From Branchiostoma lanceolatum (taxonomy: Eukaryota > Chordata > Leptocardii > Amphioxiformes > Branchiostomatidae), in assembly GCF_035083965.1 (NCBI RefSeq), contig NC_089723.1, positions 31,809,193 through 31,873,192 of the forward strand: DNA of 64,000 bases, given 5' to 3'. Both the position numbers and the translations under genes were made by a program. Below the pieces are notes generated by a model. The model saw nothing but the letters and a program-made list of their open reading frames with translations. It made no database searches and had not been told where the DNA came from. This document shows, piece after piece, positions 23,696 through 36,292 of this stretch. How positions within the stretch are numbered: position 1 is the first letter of the stretch; each line of letters opens with the position of its first letter.

Positions 23696-26600
23696 CTAAT
23701 ACCTACAGTCTACAGTTCCTACGAACAGGAGTTTCCAATTGCCAACTGTAAGGCTCAGCAGAAAGGGCACATCGCCAAGGAAGTTCATTATTTCTTCTTT
23801 CGGTGATACAAACCATCGATCTGACTTTCAACAAAACTGTCTCTCGTACTTTGCTTAAGTTTACACTGTTGAACACTGAATTTATCAACGTCTTCTCGCC
23901 GTTGTTCTCTTCGCGGTCCACCGAAGCGAGTCCTTTCAATTATTTTCCTGGTTGTTTCGCTCCACATAAAAAGTGGCGTGACTTTTCACTACGGTCAATT
24001 TAGTCGACAAGCCCGGAATTCTTCCTGAAATGTCTCCAGTTCCAGAAAGATTGCAGTAGATCGTGATGATAGAGAATCATCGCCGTGTCTATTAGGCGTG
24101 CCGGGTCCCGTTCATCACGGCTTCACCACGCACGGAAGGTCGTCTTTACGCTCATTAATCATGACACCACAGACAAGGCTTACACACAACGCTTAACGAA
24201 GATGTATAGTTTATTAGTTTCAGCATGGAATGACCTGATACCCAGCATCCAGGGAACTAGAACAAAGTACGGGCTGTTGCTGTTGGCTTACTTCCCACTA
24301 GTTAGGTTACTTTGATCACACGGTTTCTCCGGAAGCTCATGTTGTACCGTGATTTCTTGACCCATAGACAGCCAAACGTGTGCGTTAAAGTGTTTATGAA
24401 ACATAGACCTAAATTTTTCAGACTATATATATGTTTATATGTAAATAACAAAAATAGTAGTTTTCAGTTGACATACACATTTTCACAGAATATACACCGT
24501 TTTCCTAGGCATACGTCGCCAAACGTGTGCGTTAAGTTGTGCTCATCAAGTTTAATATTTGATGTGCTTATAGATGTATGCTTCAAAAATTTTCACTGAC
24601 CTGATTATCTATCGAACTGAATTAATTAATATCAACCAGATGGTACTTTTAATTACAAGCTACATGTTCTACTGTCTACTTTCAACCTTTCTTGAGTTCA
24701 CCTGAAAATACAATTCATCCGACTGGAACATGCAACTCACGGAGGCAACTCCTTATTACCCTCTGTCTCAGACCCTAATCCGGACAGCTTTAGGAGGAGA
24801 CCAGCAGGAGTTTCACTTTTGATATCATTATGACAGATTCACTGTCTCAGAATCATGTCTAGACGTCTCTGATTCAGTTGAAAGACTACCAGACTGTGAC
24901 GTGTCAGGAATGAAGAAAGTTACAGATAAATCCCGTCTATGTAGATGTATGGTAAACTTGTAATGACGGTCCTCCATGGGAAAGCCCGTTAGTTTTCATT
25001 ATTTGACATCCTGTCGGGAACAGTTTATCCTGGGGATGAGAAAGGATGAACTACATTTGTGTACATTTACAAGTTGTAATGAATCTAAATATCATTGACA
25101 TGTATTCCTGCTACACAGATGTCAACGTCCTGCCGGCCTAATTATTATGTGCATTACCCGCCTTTGTCACATAATTTATCGGGCCCCACGCACCTGGCTT
25201 CGTTGCGCCGCTAAACAAGATATGAACCAACCCTATCATGTATAGAACCATTCCCGCGCAATCAGAGACTGTACCTCCTGGTTCTAAATCCTTTAATCCT
25301 CAATTATGGGTTCTCGGTAGACCTGAAATGTACGTTATTGTCCACGAAGAGTCACTGTCAGATGTGGGCGTATGCTGTATCATACACTTGATTGTTTATT
25401 GACTTTCCAGGCAGCTAGGTGGCCCGTTCAATTCTGGCAAATTGATTTTCAATGGGGCCCAGACTATAAAAAAAGTAAAATGATCAGTGTAAGAAAGAAA
25501 AAAATAGCTTGTGACAGAACTGTAACTTCAGTAACAGAGGATTGTTGAGACATAAGTAACACACTTTCTCCATGTTCTGTCAGTGTCACCCGAAACATGT
25601 TCGCAGGCATGTTACAGTCTACTTCAATGCAACTTGACTCTTTTTGTATTCACCCATCCTGAAATTTTGAGCATTAAAAACACGATGGCACATCAGGGCA
25701 ACAGAAGGTGTGTTACAGAAGGTAGAGCACCATCTAGATCGGCCATCGAGGTTGCTTACGACAGTGACTCTGCAAAGACCTTTACAGACAACATTAACCA
25801 ATGGCCATTTGTCGTCAGATTTAACTCAGTTTAGAAAAGAAAATGGTTGCACGGTGGGTTCTATAAACTTTCCTTTGAAAACCGCACTTCCTTTCTGTTG
25901 CAATGGCCGCATGTGGAACGTTAGCTATGTGTATGACGAATGAGCGGCAATTTCCCTTCGTTTCCTCCAACCTCAAAGCCGACAGGAGTTGTCGCGGTCT
26001 TCTGGCCAAGCCAAGGCTACCCCAAGGTGACCTGTAGCACGTTATCTAATCGTGCGGTGTTAAGTAATGGCTGCCCTTGCTGCTATCAGGGCCATGAGCG
26101 TTGGGCGGAAATGTAGCACCTGAGCACAGCGGGATTCGCCTCGTGGGCACAAGATCCTGCCAGATAACCTAGGGGTTCGAGAGGTTAATATCTTCGGCAC
26201 AGCGGAATACAACTTATTACGCGAACCAAGGCCACCATATGTCATACGGGATTGCCTTTCAATATGGTCCACATAACAGAAAGTAGCATTTCAGCAAATG
26301 CGAAGTTTCCTGAGTGTGAATCTATATTCCTGGATTCACCTGACTGATGGGTCTCCTTTACCGGATGGGACCTTGGTGGGACCATTAAACCGTTTTCGGA
26401 CCAAGGAACCGCAGAATGATCGTTTATGGCCGAGGCATACTTTTTATGGGAGTCAATAACTGCATAAACCACACAGCCACCGACCTCACGATAAAACACA
26501 GCCGACTTCTCTTTATCTACCTCGACATATTGGTAGTATTATATAACAAATGGCCCCCTTGTGTGCGACTATCTTTCACCGAGACACAATGAATATCCCC

Positions 26601-26970
26601 CATCAACAGAGTCAGCGAAGCTGTGAGGTTGTCAACTTGGAATTGCCTGGCAACATTCCGACACAGAGAAACCAAACGGCAGCTATGGAACTTGATTGGG
26701 TGCAAAGTATCAGAGTTTTGATATTCCTGTAAACGTAGAATCGCACTGCTTGCAACAGTGTGGCAGTGACAGCTGTGACAGTATTTCATATCTTCAGCGT
26801 ACAATTAAAACGTCATCTGGCGTTTACGGCAGTACCAATTGCTGCCATCGATAGCAGACAAGTTTTTAAAACGCACATGTAGTTTACTTGTATCATGTTG
26901 CTTGGAGCGAGACTGTGCGGCGCCAGTGTAGAATCGTTACGGTGAGCCCAACTAATCTCAGTGGTTTCAA

Positions 26971-27198
26971 TACACAGTCAGGCACACAGGCACGCAAGCA
27001 CGCACGCACACACGCACACACACACGCACTCACACACACACACACATACACACACAAACATACATACACACACACGCACATACACACACACACGCGCGCG
27101 CACGCACGCGCACACACACACAGACACGCATGCACGCACACACAGACACAGGCACACACACGCACGCACGCGCACACACACGCACGCACACACACAGG
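26971..27198. repeat. Imperfect CA microsatellite, about 230 bp
   Basis: Alternating CACA, CGCA and TACA units. Long His/Thr/Arg or Cys/Val frames in all registers are artefacts of the dinucleotide pattern. Confidence 0.97.
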
Positions 27199-28630
27199 TG
27201 CCGCACACTCGCATGTTGATAGTATGGAGGTTGCAACATCAGCATTGTCGCGTAGCCGTTCCACACGTCGTTAACTTTTAAAGCAGTACTTGTCACACAC
27301 TTAGTCTCCAGCGTTATCTCATCCATCTTGATGGATCACTTTTCTCACGAATAACTGGGATTCTGAGACGTGCGCCGTCTGCCATTTCACGGAAACTACC
27401 AATTTGACCGGGGACATAAAGTTTATTTCCACCTCGTTCCCTTAAGTGTGCTTAAGGTACGCTGTATGGCAACTAATTACACAGCGCACAGTCGGGGGCC
27501 GAGGATTTATCTCATTTTAACTGATCGTCTGTATCGGGGTGACAAGGTTGCGGAGTCGGCTTGGATTATTGATCACACCCCCTGACTGAGCAGATGGCTC
27601 GATCCTTCCGCCAATTCGTACCTCATCGTCAAATTGTCAAACCAAAGACCCTGTTTACCACTGTTCACCTTACAGAGCTATGCAACAGCAACAATAACGT
27701 ATGACTCATCGTTCATGGCAAGTTACAGAAACTGTATAAGCCCTGCACTTTATTTCTCTGCTACTTTTCCATCTCTCTATGTCGCTATGAGGTAGCCAGC
27801 AGCCATTATGCCTAATACCGACATTCGTTTCCCAAATGGTCATGCTGTTTATCAAATATAACCGGGTCTCTTCGCCATGAAGTCGGCTTTCTGGGTGCTT
27901 ACATGACGCATATCCGATAGCGCTATATCTGGGATGATGAAAAGCCACAAGCGGACGGCTTTGGGCACTTAAAAGCTATTCTGCACTTAAAGTGATCCCG
28001 GCAGCAGCATCGCTGCGGGTGCCGTCTTAAAGGCTGATTTGGCAGATTTTCTTGTAGACTTAATATCAAGGTAATGTCCCCAACGGGAGTGCTAGTTGCC
28101 AGAAACCACGCATATACGGGTTCAAAAGAGAAATGTGTCTCATCATTGTGCAAGGATAGATCTAGAGTCGACAACTTTGGATCGTGGCCCCGTCTGCAGA
28201 GTCTCGCGTTAGTGGATGATTACCTGTTATCATTCATCACAAGACGTCTATTCTAATCTCAGAGGAGGATTAGGGCACTGCTGATCTTCAACAGGTGGGT
28301 GAGCGGGAATAGGATACATAAGAAGATAACGTAGACAGAAAGTTTGATTGAAAGCGGGAGGGGGTCATAAGAGAACTTTAGAGGAACTTTATTGTACGAC
28401 AATTGTACATGGTACAATGATTGGTCAACAGCTATTAAACATAGTACAAAATGGAGGTTTAGAATAAAACTTAACATCCTAATTACTAGTACAATAAGGG
28501 ATAGCATAATTTTTTCAGATATGATGTGACCATTGCTTGTGTTATCTTACTAGCGCACCACTGAGTCTGGTGGTGTCGCACGGGCACCGCCGGAGAGTCG
28601 CACCGATCCTGACTCGGCCTGATATGACAA

Positions 28631-28856
28631 AAGCCCCTGTCTCACTGGACCCGCGACACGTTGGCGACCTCGCTGCGAGTGGGCGATTTGACAGCGCGCT
28701 CAACGAATTTCATCGATAAAAAAACGAATCTTTTTACGCTTTTTATTATTTTTTAGTAATACTTGTACGTTTTGCATGATATTCAAGGTAACACAAATCC
28801 AATTTAGTACTCAGCGAGGTCACCAACATGTCGCGGGTCCAGTGAGATAAGGGCTT
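28631..28856. mobile_element. Foldback family A, copy 3
   Basis: Terminal arms AAGCCCCTGTCTCACTGG / CCAGTGAGATAAGGGCTT continue through GACCCGCGACACGTTGGCG. The core has TTTTTACGC and TTTTGCATGATATTC. This is the copy with the fullest ends. Confidence 0.85.
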
Positions 28857-29430
28857 GATCGGTCTGACATGGAGTTACTGGCCGTTTGTTATTAGTTTAC
28901 TGACTTAGTAAGACACCATTTAGATCCTTTCCGAGCTAATCTACCAGGGCTCATGAAACAACATATAGCACATGTTAAAGTGCCCCCACTAAACCACCTG
29001 GTCCCGGCTCTGCAGAGTGAATTGAGAGCGTTTCCCCGCAGACTCTAAATGAAAACAAACTTACCGTTGGCGTGATCTCAGGGCGGTACAGGATGATCCT
29101 ACCGGCATGTGGTGGTGGATCAACTCTCGCTAGCTTTAGGACGCCGTAAACCGTCAGTTGGTGGCAAATCCGCCCTTCTCCCACGAGTCAGGCGATATTG
29201 GGAAGAAATTACAAGTCTTGCAATGTTTATTGTACTTTCGTGTTCTAGTATATAGAAAGGGTTATATTCACAGTTTCACGATATAGAATCTCCCACCCTC
29301 TCTGAACTTGATGGAGCTCTCGCAAAGCTACACGCCAACGGTTGGCATGCAACCAAATACTTTAGGGGCAAGATTAGGTCATATCATAAGCAAGACAAAT
29401 ACCATAAGTGCGCACACTTGTTGTAGAAAA

Positions 29431-29664
29431 CGCCCCTGTCACACTTGTGCGTATATACAAGCCCGCATGAGTTGCGTATTAACATGTTTTTGGTCAAGAT
29501 TGAGTTTTCAGCCCAAGAAGTCATTTCCTTGATTCGATAAGTAGGCTGTGAAACGGTGGGTCAACGCAGAAAACAACTTCTTCCCCGCAAACTTTCCTAA
29601 AACCTAGGAAATGTTAATGCGCAACTCATGCGCACTTGAATATACGCACAAGTGTGACAGGGCC
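29431..29664. mobile_element. Inverted-repeat element, family B
   Basis: Left arm CCCCTGTCACACTTGTGCGT...GAGTTGCG pairs with the right arm ending CAAGTGTGACAGGGCCC. The spacer of about 110 bp is non-coding. A 40-bp piece of the right end recurs at 32824-32863 inside the GnRH receptor intron. Confidence 0.8.
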
Positions 29665-29711
29665 CTAAGATCGATAACCTAGACTGTCGGGGCGCGCGAG
29701 TGAATCCACTA

Positions 29712-29955
29712 AAGCCCATATTTCACTGGACCCGCGGCACGCTGGCGACGTTGCTGCGTCCTGATCTGGATTTGTGTTATCCTTGGTTCTATAACGGAAA
29801 TATCGTGCAGAACGTACACGTATGACTAAAAAGACAACAGAACACACAAAGCGTAAAAAGATTCGATTTTGGTCGATGAAATTCGTTGAGCGCGCTGTCA
29901 AATAGCTCGGTCTCAGCGAGGTCGCCAGCGTGCCGCGGGTCCAGTGAGACAGGGT
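29712..29955. mobile_element. Foldback family A, copy 4 (inverted)
   Basis: Ends TTTCACTGGACCCGCGGCAC / GCGGGTCCAGTGAGACAGGG. The interior on the minus strand holds the shared TTTTACGCTTTGTGTG and GATATTTCC-like words. Confidence 0.85.
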
Positions 29956-31670
29956 CAACGCACACGATATGGACTCGGTAACCTGCCGGCAGGATATGCG
30001 GGGAACCCGCGGTAATCCGACACCCAGAGACCGGGCTTACATCCGGATTTTCCGCACGTCTTGCCTTACACCGACAGTCTAACAAGACGTTATTGTTTCA
30101 GCCCCCTCCCTTATGTAGCTAAAGGTCTGGTAGCTACTAGCAAATATTACTTTGTCTAAAACCACCAGGAAGCCATCCCGGGTGGGTTCGTCAGTCTGAT
30201 GGGACATATAGAGATGTGGTTTGCGGACAATTTGCACTTTGCTACAGGTAAGAACGACTGGAAGAAGTGATTTTCTAGTAGCTAATGTGCGAGGTTCCTT
30301 CTACAGGTTGGTAGATAACATCTCGTCTATCGTCTGTAGGTTTTTGGAATGTCACATGAACGTCAGCATAATGGTCTCTGGCTATCTGGTACTCTATACC
30401 ATTAGCGTGTAGTGCCGTGTACATTAGATCAGGATCTGCGAGTGATGTCTTGTAGGAAGTATCTGGAACATCCTCCCACCAGAGGTACTACGGCCCGCTG
30501 GCCATAATTGCCTCGTGGTGTAACAAATTACGTCGTCGCACGGTCCACACGTTTCTTGATCTTACTTTGATATTGCGCGCGTCTAAAACTGCGCACGGTA
30601 GGATTCTAACATCCTCGCACAGTGTTGTAGAATATCGATCTTTGTTTAGGGACGTACCGGACGGCAAACTTTAGGAAGCCGATTTTCTCTGTCTGCAAAA
30701 GCGACTGAGACCATGAAACAAGCGGCGCGCATGCAACAGGTCAATGCCCGAATATGCAAATATCTCCCTTTTATAAAATTAGATGTCCACTAATTGAATA
30801 GATACAGCTTAATTCTATTTCTTAATGATAAGCTTGATCATATTTTTGCTTTTGTTACACGCATCTGTGACTCCATGGTATTGACTAAAGGCAGCATTGT
30901 GACCTAAGAATCCAATGTTGGTCGCTTGGGAGTCCCGTTTCAAATTGCGATGACGTCACTGTCCGAACGTCTGCATATTTCCAACAATCCTGACGACTGG
31001 TTAACCAGCGGATGATCTAATTAGAAAGGCGTATTGGCGTCAACGGTTTGCAGACTGAGTGGAAATAATGCATTTATGATCAGAAAGCAGATTTTAGCAT
31101 ACAGTGATTAAAAGGCTGAATAATGGTTGCTCATTTGCTGCTTTTAAATATTGATTGTAAGGCAATAATGGTTTGACCTAGATTATTGTGTTGACAATAT
31201 AATGATATCGAGTCTATCATGTTTTATAAGAGTTGTCCTTGAGTCTGCATGCATTTGTTCAAAGTGTATTTTTTGTCAATTTTGTATTCATGTGGGGCCT
31301 ATCAACCCTGAAATTACTTTCAGAAGCTGAGAAATCTATTCATCTGTACCTAAGCCGTCGACTTCGGTTCCCCGAACGCTAATGTAGTTACGTTCTGCAA
31401 CCTCATTGTTCGCAGTCTTGCTGATGGTCAAATCTTGTTTCCGCAGCAGAAGGGGAGATACGCTCAGAGAGAACACGGCCATCGCGATGTACAGGGATGA
31501 AGTAAGATGTGTATTGTCTTGAGGACATCAACTGTGATGGACAAATGGAATGCAGCTGTGAACTGAACAAGGCAACGGACACGCTGAAAGATGTGGATCA
31601 TACACCGGTAGTCTCAGCACAGAGAAATTCGACGACTCTTGCGTAACCGTTCTAGTTCTACGCCTACAAC

Positions 31671-33612
31671 ATGGAGAACATTTCAGAGACTGAGCCGACG
31701 CTCTGTCCGTCTTCAAATGTCACCAATACGTCAACTCCGGCATGTTTTAACACGTCAGACGTGCAGGAAAACGGACCGGGAACCAACACTAGTACTTTTT
31801 CACTGCCGTACCCGCTGCCCGTGTTCGACTACCCCGCCAAAGTGCGCGTCATCGTCACGTTCGTGTTGTGCTTCGCTTCGCTCGTCGGCAACCTGCTGGT
31901 CTTCATCACGATGTTCCGAAATCGCGCCAGGAAGTCTCGCGTGAACTTGCTCATCATGCACCTGGCCGTGGCCGACATCTTCATGACGTTGATCGTGATG
32001 CCGCTAGATGGCGTCTGGAACTTCACCGTCCAGTGGTACGCCGGGGACGCGGCGTGTCGCATCTTGCAGTTCCTGAAGTTGTGGGCGCTGTACGCGTCTA
32101 CCTTCATCCTGGTGGTCATCAGCATCGACCGCTGTATGGCCATCCTCCGTCCTCTCAGCTCGGCAAACGGGTACAAGCGGGGCAAGATCATGGTCGGCAT
32201 CGCCTGGGGGGTCGGTGCGATCCTCAGTACACCTCAGGTAGGCCCTACAGCCTTGCCTATAGTTTCCCCTGCCAATAAGGTAATGTTCTCGGTGCTGTAG
32301 GGTTGTTGATAGGATAGCTCAAACAGTTATGAGTAGGTGCAAGTGGGTGAGTCTTAACAGTGTGTCCATGTTCCGTTCAAGCCACCAAAAACAAAATCTT
32401 TGTTTCACCAAGGAGTTTAAAAAAGTCTATTTTCTTTCTCCTTGGTTTCACAGACTTGTTAAGTAGTGAGAGACGCAGTTTTTGATGCCGCTAATCATAC
32501 ATCATGCCCGCTGCGTTCTCAGGCCATCATCTGGCGCCTGATCCACGTGCACCCCACGCCGGTCGTGACCTTCGTCCAGTGTTCCACGCACGGCTTCTAC
32601 ACCGCCGACTGGCAGGAGCAGTTTTACAACGCATGCGTGTTCTTCCTGGTCTTCATCTTCCCGCTCACCATCATGATCACGTGTTACCTCCTGATTCTCG
32701 TCAAAATCACCCGCAAGTACCGCGAACTCACAGGTCAGTCAGGCGAGCGAAGTTACTGCAGTGCTTTTCAAGGGCAACTATCCCATAACAACATGTTTTG
32801 GGTTTAGGTTAAGTTTGCAGTCACGCGCACTTGAATATACACACAAGTGTGACAGGGCCCTAAGGAGGGCTTTATGGGATAGTTGCCCTCGAAAAGTGCT
32901 GCGATGACTTCGCCCGACTTACCCCCACATTTCATTCTGGTGACGCGGGGCAGGGTTACGAAAGGTGAAGCATGATGCGATGTTAGGGTCAGGACCATAG
33001 GGGTTTAGAATGCTGCTTAGTCAGTGTATGGAATGAAGTTGTGTATTTCGACATGAAAAGACATCCGGATATCCAATCGGCGTTGTAAGTTGTCACGGAA
33101 ACAATTGATAGGTGGTAGAAAATACTGACGAGCCGATTATCATAATCGTTTTACGAATGTCTAATGCATTTTTCCAACATCCAGATCCTACAGCTAACCA
33201 GGACAACATACTGCGCCATTCCGGGAGTGCTCGCATGGCCAAGGCCAAGGACAAAACCTGGCTCATGACCTTCGTCATCGTGTCGGCCTTTGTCATCAAC
33301 TGGTCTCCGTACTACGTCATCTCCATCTGGTACCTGGTGGACAAGTCCATGGTGCACTACATCTCCAAGTCCGCCAGCCACACCCTCTTCATCTTCGGCC
33401 TGACCAACCCCTGCCTCGACCCGCTCATCTACGGCCTGTTCTCCATCAACTTCTCGCGAGAGTTCCGCCGGTGCTGCGGCCGGCTGAAGCGGCGAGACCT
33501 GACCAGCGAGAGCAACTACACCATGCTGACCGTCGTCGGTCGCCATGGCGACGCGTCGGGGACCAGAATGGCGGCGTCGGCCAGCACCCAGTTCGTCAGT
33601 ACGGCCACCTGA
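31671..33612 (+). CDS. Gonadotropin-releasing hormone receptor-type GPCR, complete, 3 exons
   Basis: Exons 31671-32237, 32523-32733 and 33185-33612 join in phase to 401 aa. The extracellular N-terminus has NxS/T sites at N3, N16, N19, N27 and N39. TM2 carries LAVAD (D102), then MPLDGVWNFTVQWYAG: D113, W116 and N117 match human GnRHR D98, W101 and N102, and K136 matches K121, all ligand-contact positions. The TM3 end is DRC (residues 153-155) instead of DRY. TM6 has WSPYYV, TM7 NPCLDPLIYGLF. Both D2.50 and D7.49 are present, unlike the mammalian type I receptor with its N/D pair. There is a long cytoplasmic tail, which the mammalian type I receptor lacks. The three-exon layout resembles vertebrate GNRHR. 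Role: Gq-coupled peptide-hormone receptor at the plasma membrane. An in-frame Met at 31671 with downstream glycosylation sites decides the start. Confidence 0.93.
32734..32920. mobile_element. Foldback element starting at the GnRH receptor exon 2 splice donor
   Basis: The intron begins GTCAGTCAGGCGAGCGAAGT. The right arm read on the minus strand gives GTAAGTCGGGCGAAGTCATC, and both continue through GCAGNGCTTTTC and AGGGCAACTATCCCATAA. The pairing therefore reaches to the splice site itself. The middle carries a 40-bp copy of the family B end (32824-32863). Confidence 0.7.
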
Positions 33613-34544
33613 GTCACTCGGGCGACAGTCAGCGTTTGTTCTGAGCCCCTTCACTTCTGTTGAATTTTCGATCTGACCTAGCCTTACGTTCTCTCTCCGC
33701 ATTGGTCTCCGCCTTTGTGGCCTCTTAATTTCAAATGTACTATTCTGTTATCCGATCCCTGTAGTATCAACATTCCGATAAAATGAGCACTTAAACATCT
33801 TATAATTCATTTGCCTCAGGACCCATGAGGCATACGACATGCTTTATTTTGTATAATTTTTCAAATAACAAAATTTGAAGTAAACTTATTGCAGTAAAGG
33901 TGCGCAAAATGCCGGACATAAGACTATTCAGTACATTCATCTAAGACCCAATCATGTAGAACGTTGCGAGAAGTCAATTATTTTTCTAGACTGTATACTT
34001 CCATCTTTCTATTCTGAGGACCATGTTTTTCGGCAACAATGAGAGCGAACGACTTTGAAAATTAACAGTTTGATGATTTGCGGTAGCGACGTACAGACCA
34101 CATGAAGAAAAGGACCGGTAGCGAGGCTGTCCTACCAACAGGCTATCGTATTGTCGTTTCGTAGTAGGAGTTTGTTAATCTGAAGGTCAGAAAAGGACCG
34201 CGGGACTGACATGTGTACATGTGCTTCTTTAGAAAAAGGCATAATCAACTGCAAGCAAACTTGCGCCTCGTACAAGCTGAAACACTGAAATGACAGTACC
34301 CCTATTTGGACATGCTATCGACGGAATGATAGATTCTGTGAGGCGTACATGTCTAAATTTTAAAAAGAAAACGTGCATTGTCTGAAATTAAAAAAGAAGT
34401 GCCCTCTATTCTATATTGATACTATTCATTTGAAAGTACGTATACCGTTACTTGTGAGAAAAGGCTCCCACCTAAAAGAATAACAATTTTGTGACATACA
34501 ACAGAGATCCCTTGTGCCACTTGAGATATATCGTATATATACAT

Positions 34545-34797
34545 TAGCCTCCACCAGGCTCCGCACGATCGCTGGGAAAATAGTAGAAATCGGCCAAATA
34601 GAATGAATACTAGTAGCCAGGGGTAGTCCGCTATGCAGGGAAGCTCAATAGGCGATCTACGGATCCGTCCATCGCCTATTGAGCTTCACTGTATAGCGGA
34701 CTACCCCGTATAGCGGACTACCCCTGGCATACTATTCACTCTATTCAGCCGATTTCTACTATTTTCCCAGCGATCGGGCGGAGCCTGGTAGAGGCTA
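34545..34797. mobile_element. MULE-like foldback element with TAGCCTCC ends
   Basis: Long arms start TAGCCTCCACCAGGCTCCGC and end GGAGCCTGGTAGAGGCTA; a second inner inverted pair is TAGTCCGCTATGCAGGGAAG / TTCACTGTATAGCGGACTA. Flanks TATATACAT (34536-34544) and CATATACAT (34798-34806) agree at 8 of 9 bases, a likely target duplication. Confidence 0.82.
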
Positions 34798-35794
34798 CAT
34801 ATACATTGCTGTCTCGAGCACTACTTTGCTGGCAGTATAGTGGGCATGTTCCCTCTCGGTGAGGAAGGGCCTGGGGGTAAGTTTCCTCTTTTACCATATA
34901 CGTATGATTGAGGACGGAATGACGACAGCTTTTGTGACGAATGGATGGATAAGAGTTATCATAAACCCTATATAACACATAAAGTTGAATCAGAGTGGCA
35001 TTACTGTCACGATACATGGGGGACGTATTCCAACGATGCTATAACAATATATCGGTACTTATTCAAAGAGAAAGAAAGAGCATATAACTTATTGAAGTAC
35101 AGTCGTGTGCGACGTGCGGTAGTTGTGGACAAGTGGTATATATCAGCTTGAAAGTTCATCTGTGTTGGTAAAAGTCATTCTGGAGCTGTACAGTCGAAAA
35201 TTTGGGTAAGTCCAATTTTTGTGTTCACTTGGAAAGGACAGTTTAACCTTGTCCCATAAGTGGTATATATGACACTGGTGTTAGATACTAATAACGGTGA
35301 CTGTGTTGTTCGTATATATAGATATTTATCTATAAACACCTGACTGAGTTCTATATGACTTGATGATGTTTCATGTTTAGGGTTGACGACATGGATCAAG
35401 GCGGGAGAGCTTGGTGTGAAAGGTTGCCCAAAATATTCTATTTTGTCTCTCATCGGGCTGGACCCAATCATTTATTGGATAAGTAAAGAACGCTTCATCA
35501 GAGAAAGAAAGAACGCAAGTAGCTGTAGATGAAGTGGTATGATTGTCGGTACCTCTTATTTATGTACCTTTTGCTGTATACAACGACACCGATGACTAGC
35601 ATGTATTGCCGATGATGGTTAATGTGTGTAAACAAAGCATAATATCCTGCGTAAAAAGAAAGCGGTAGCGATCGATGTGTTAATGAAAGAGAACATCAAG
35701 TCTATGATGACGAACTTTCCAGACTGTTGATATACCGTCTTAGGCTTCAATGTACACACTACTAGTAATCTTTTAGCAGTAAATTTGGATAAAC

Positions 35795-35828
35795 CAAGGA
35801 CATTATATCCTATATAATGTCCTTGGAT
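35795..35828. repeat. Short near-perfect hairpin
   Basis: CCAAGGACATTATAT and ATATAATGTCCTTGG face each other around a few bases. Flanking GGATAAAC is repeated directly on both sides, so it may be a tiny foldback insertion. Confidence 0.75.
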
Positions 35829-36292
35829 AAACATACCTCTCTCTAACGTTATGTATCTACTAGATATTTTGTGAAGGACATAATAAAGAGTGATGAAGCT
35901 GCGTCTGTCCTGTGTCTGTTCTCAGTTATTTTGAGCGCGTCTTATTTCGTCTTGGCAATGCCTTAGTAGATGTTCTTAAAGCTGAGCCATGATGATCTGA
36001 AAATCGAACATTTTTCAGGTACATACACATAAGTCATGACAGACGGCCACAGACCACAGTCAAACCTGTACCGGTGGCCACCTCTACATGAGGGTCACCT
36101 GGCCAATGTGACCACTTTTTGGTGGCACAGACAATTTATCCCTTTGACGCAAACATGAAGAATCCTGTTCGCTATGGTGACCACCCGCCCACATAGACCA
36201 GATTTTATTGGTCCCCTCAGTGGTCTTCATACTAGACAGGATTGACCATCTGCAATGGTCGTCGCCCTATAACTTAGAACAAGACAAATAGC

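Larger units (their letters stand above)
9446..31670. other. Gene-poor, repeat-rich stretch between PhyH and GnRH receptor
   Basis: About 22 kb with no complete gene recognised. It holds the minus-strand fragment at 10718-11165, two SINE copies, four members of one foldback family, other inverted repeats, a perfect palindrome and two CA-rich microsatellites, listed separately. Isolated exon-like pieces occur at 12637-12718 and 30169-30247. The end (about 31430-31510) may include a 5' UTR exon of the receptor, with a CGCAG acceptor at about 31446 and a GTAAGA-like donor near 31502. Confidence 0.5.

Noticed and set aside
26888..27326. Several His/Thr/Arg and Cys/Val frames of 78-128 residues
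   Set aside because: They lie wholly on a CA microsatellite and are open in all registers because the dinucleotide contains no stop.
33151..33702. 183-residue frame on the minus strand across the GnRH receptor last exon
   Set aside because: It is antisense to a clear GPCR exon with TM6 and TM7 motifs. High GC in the third position leaves the other strand open.
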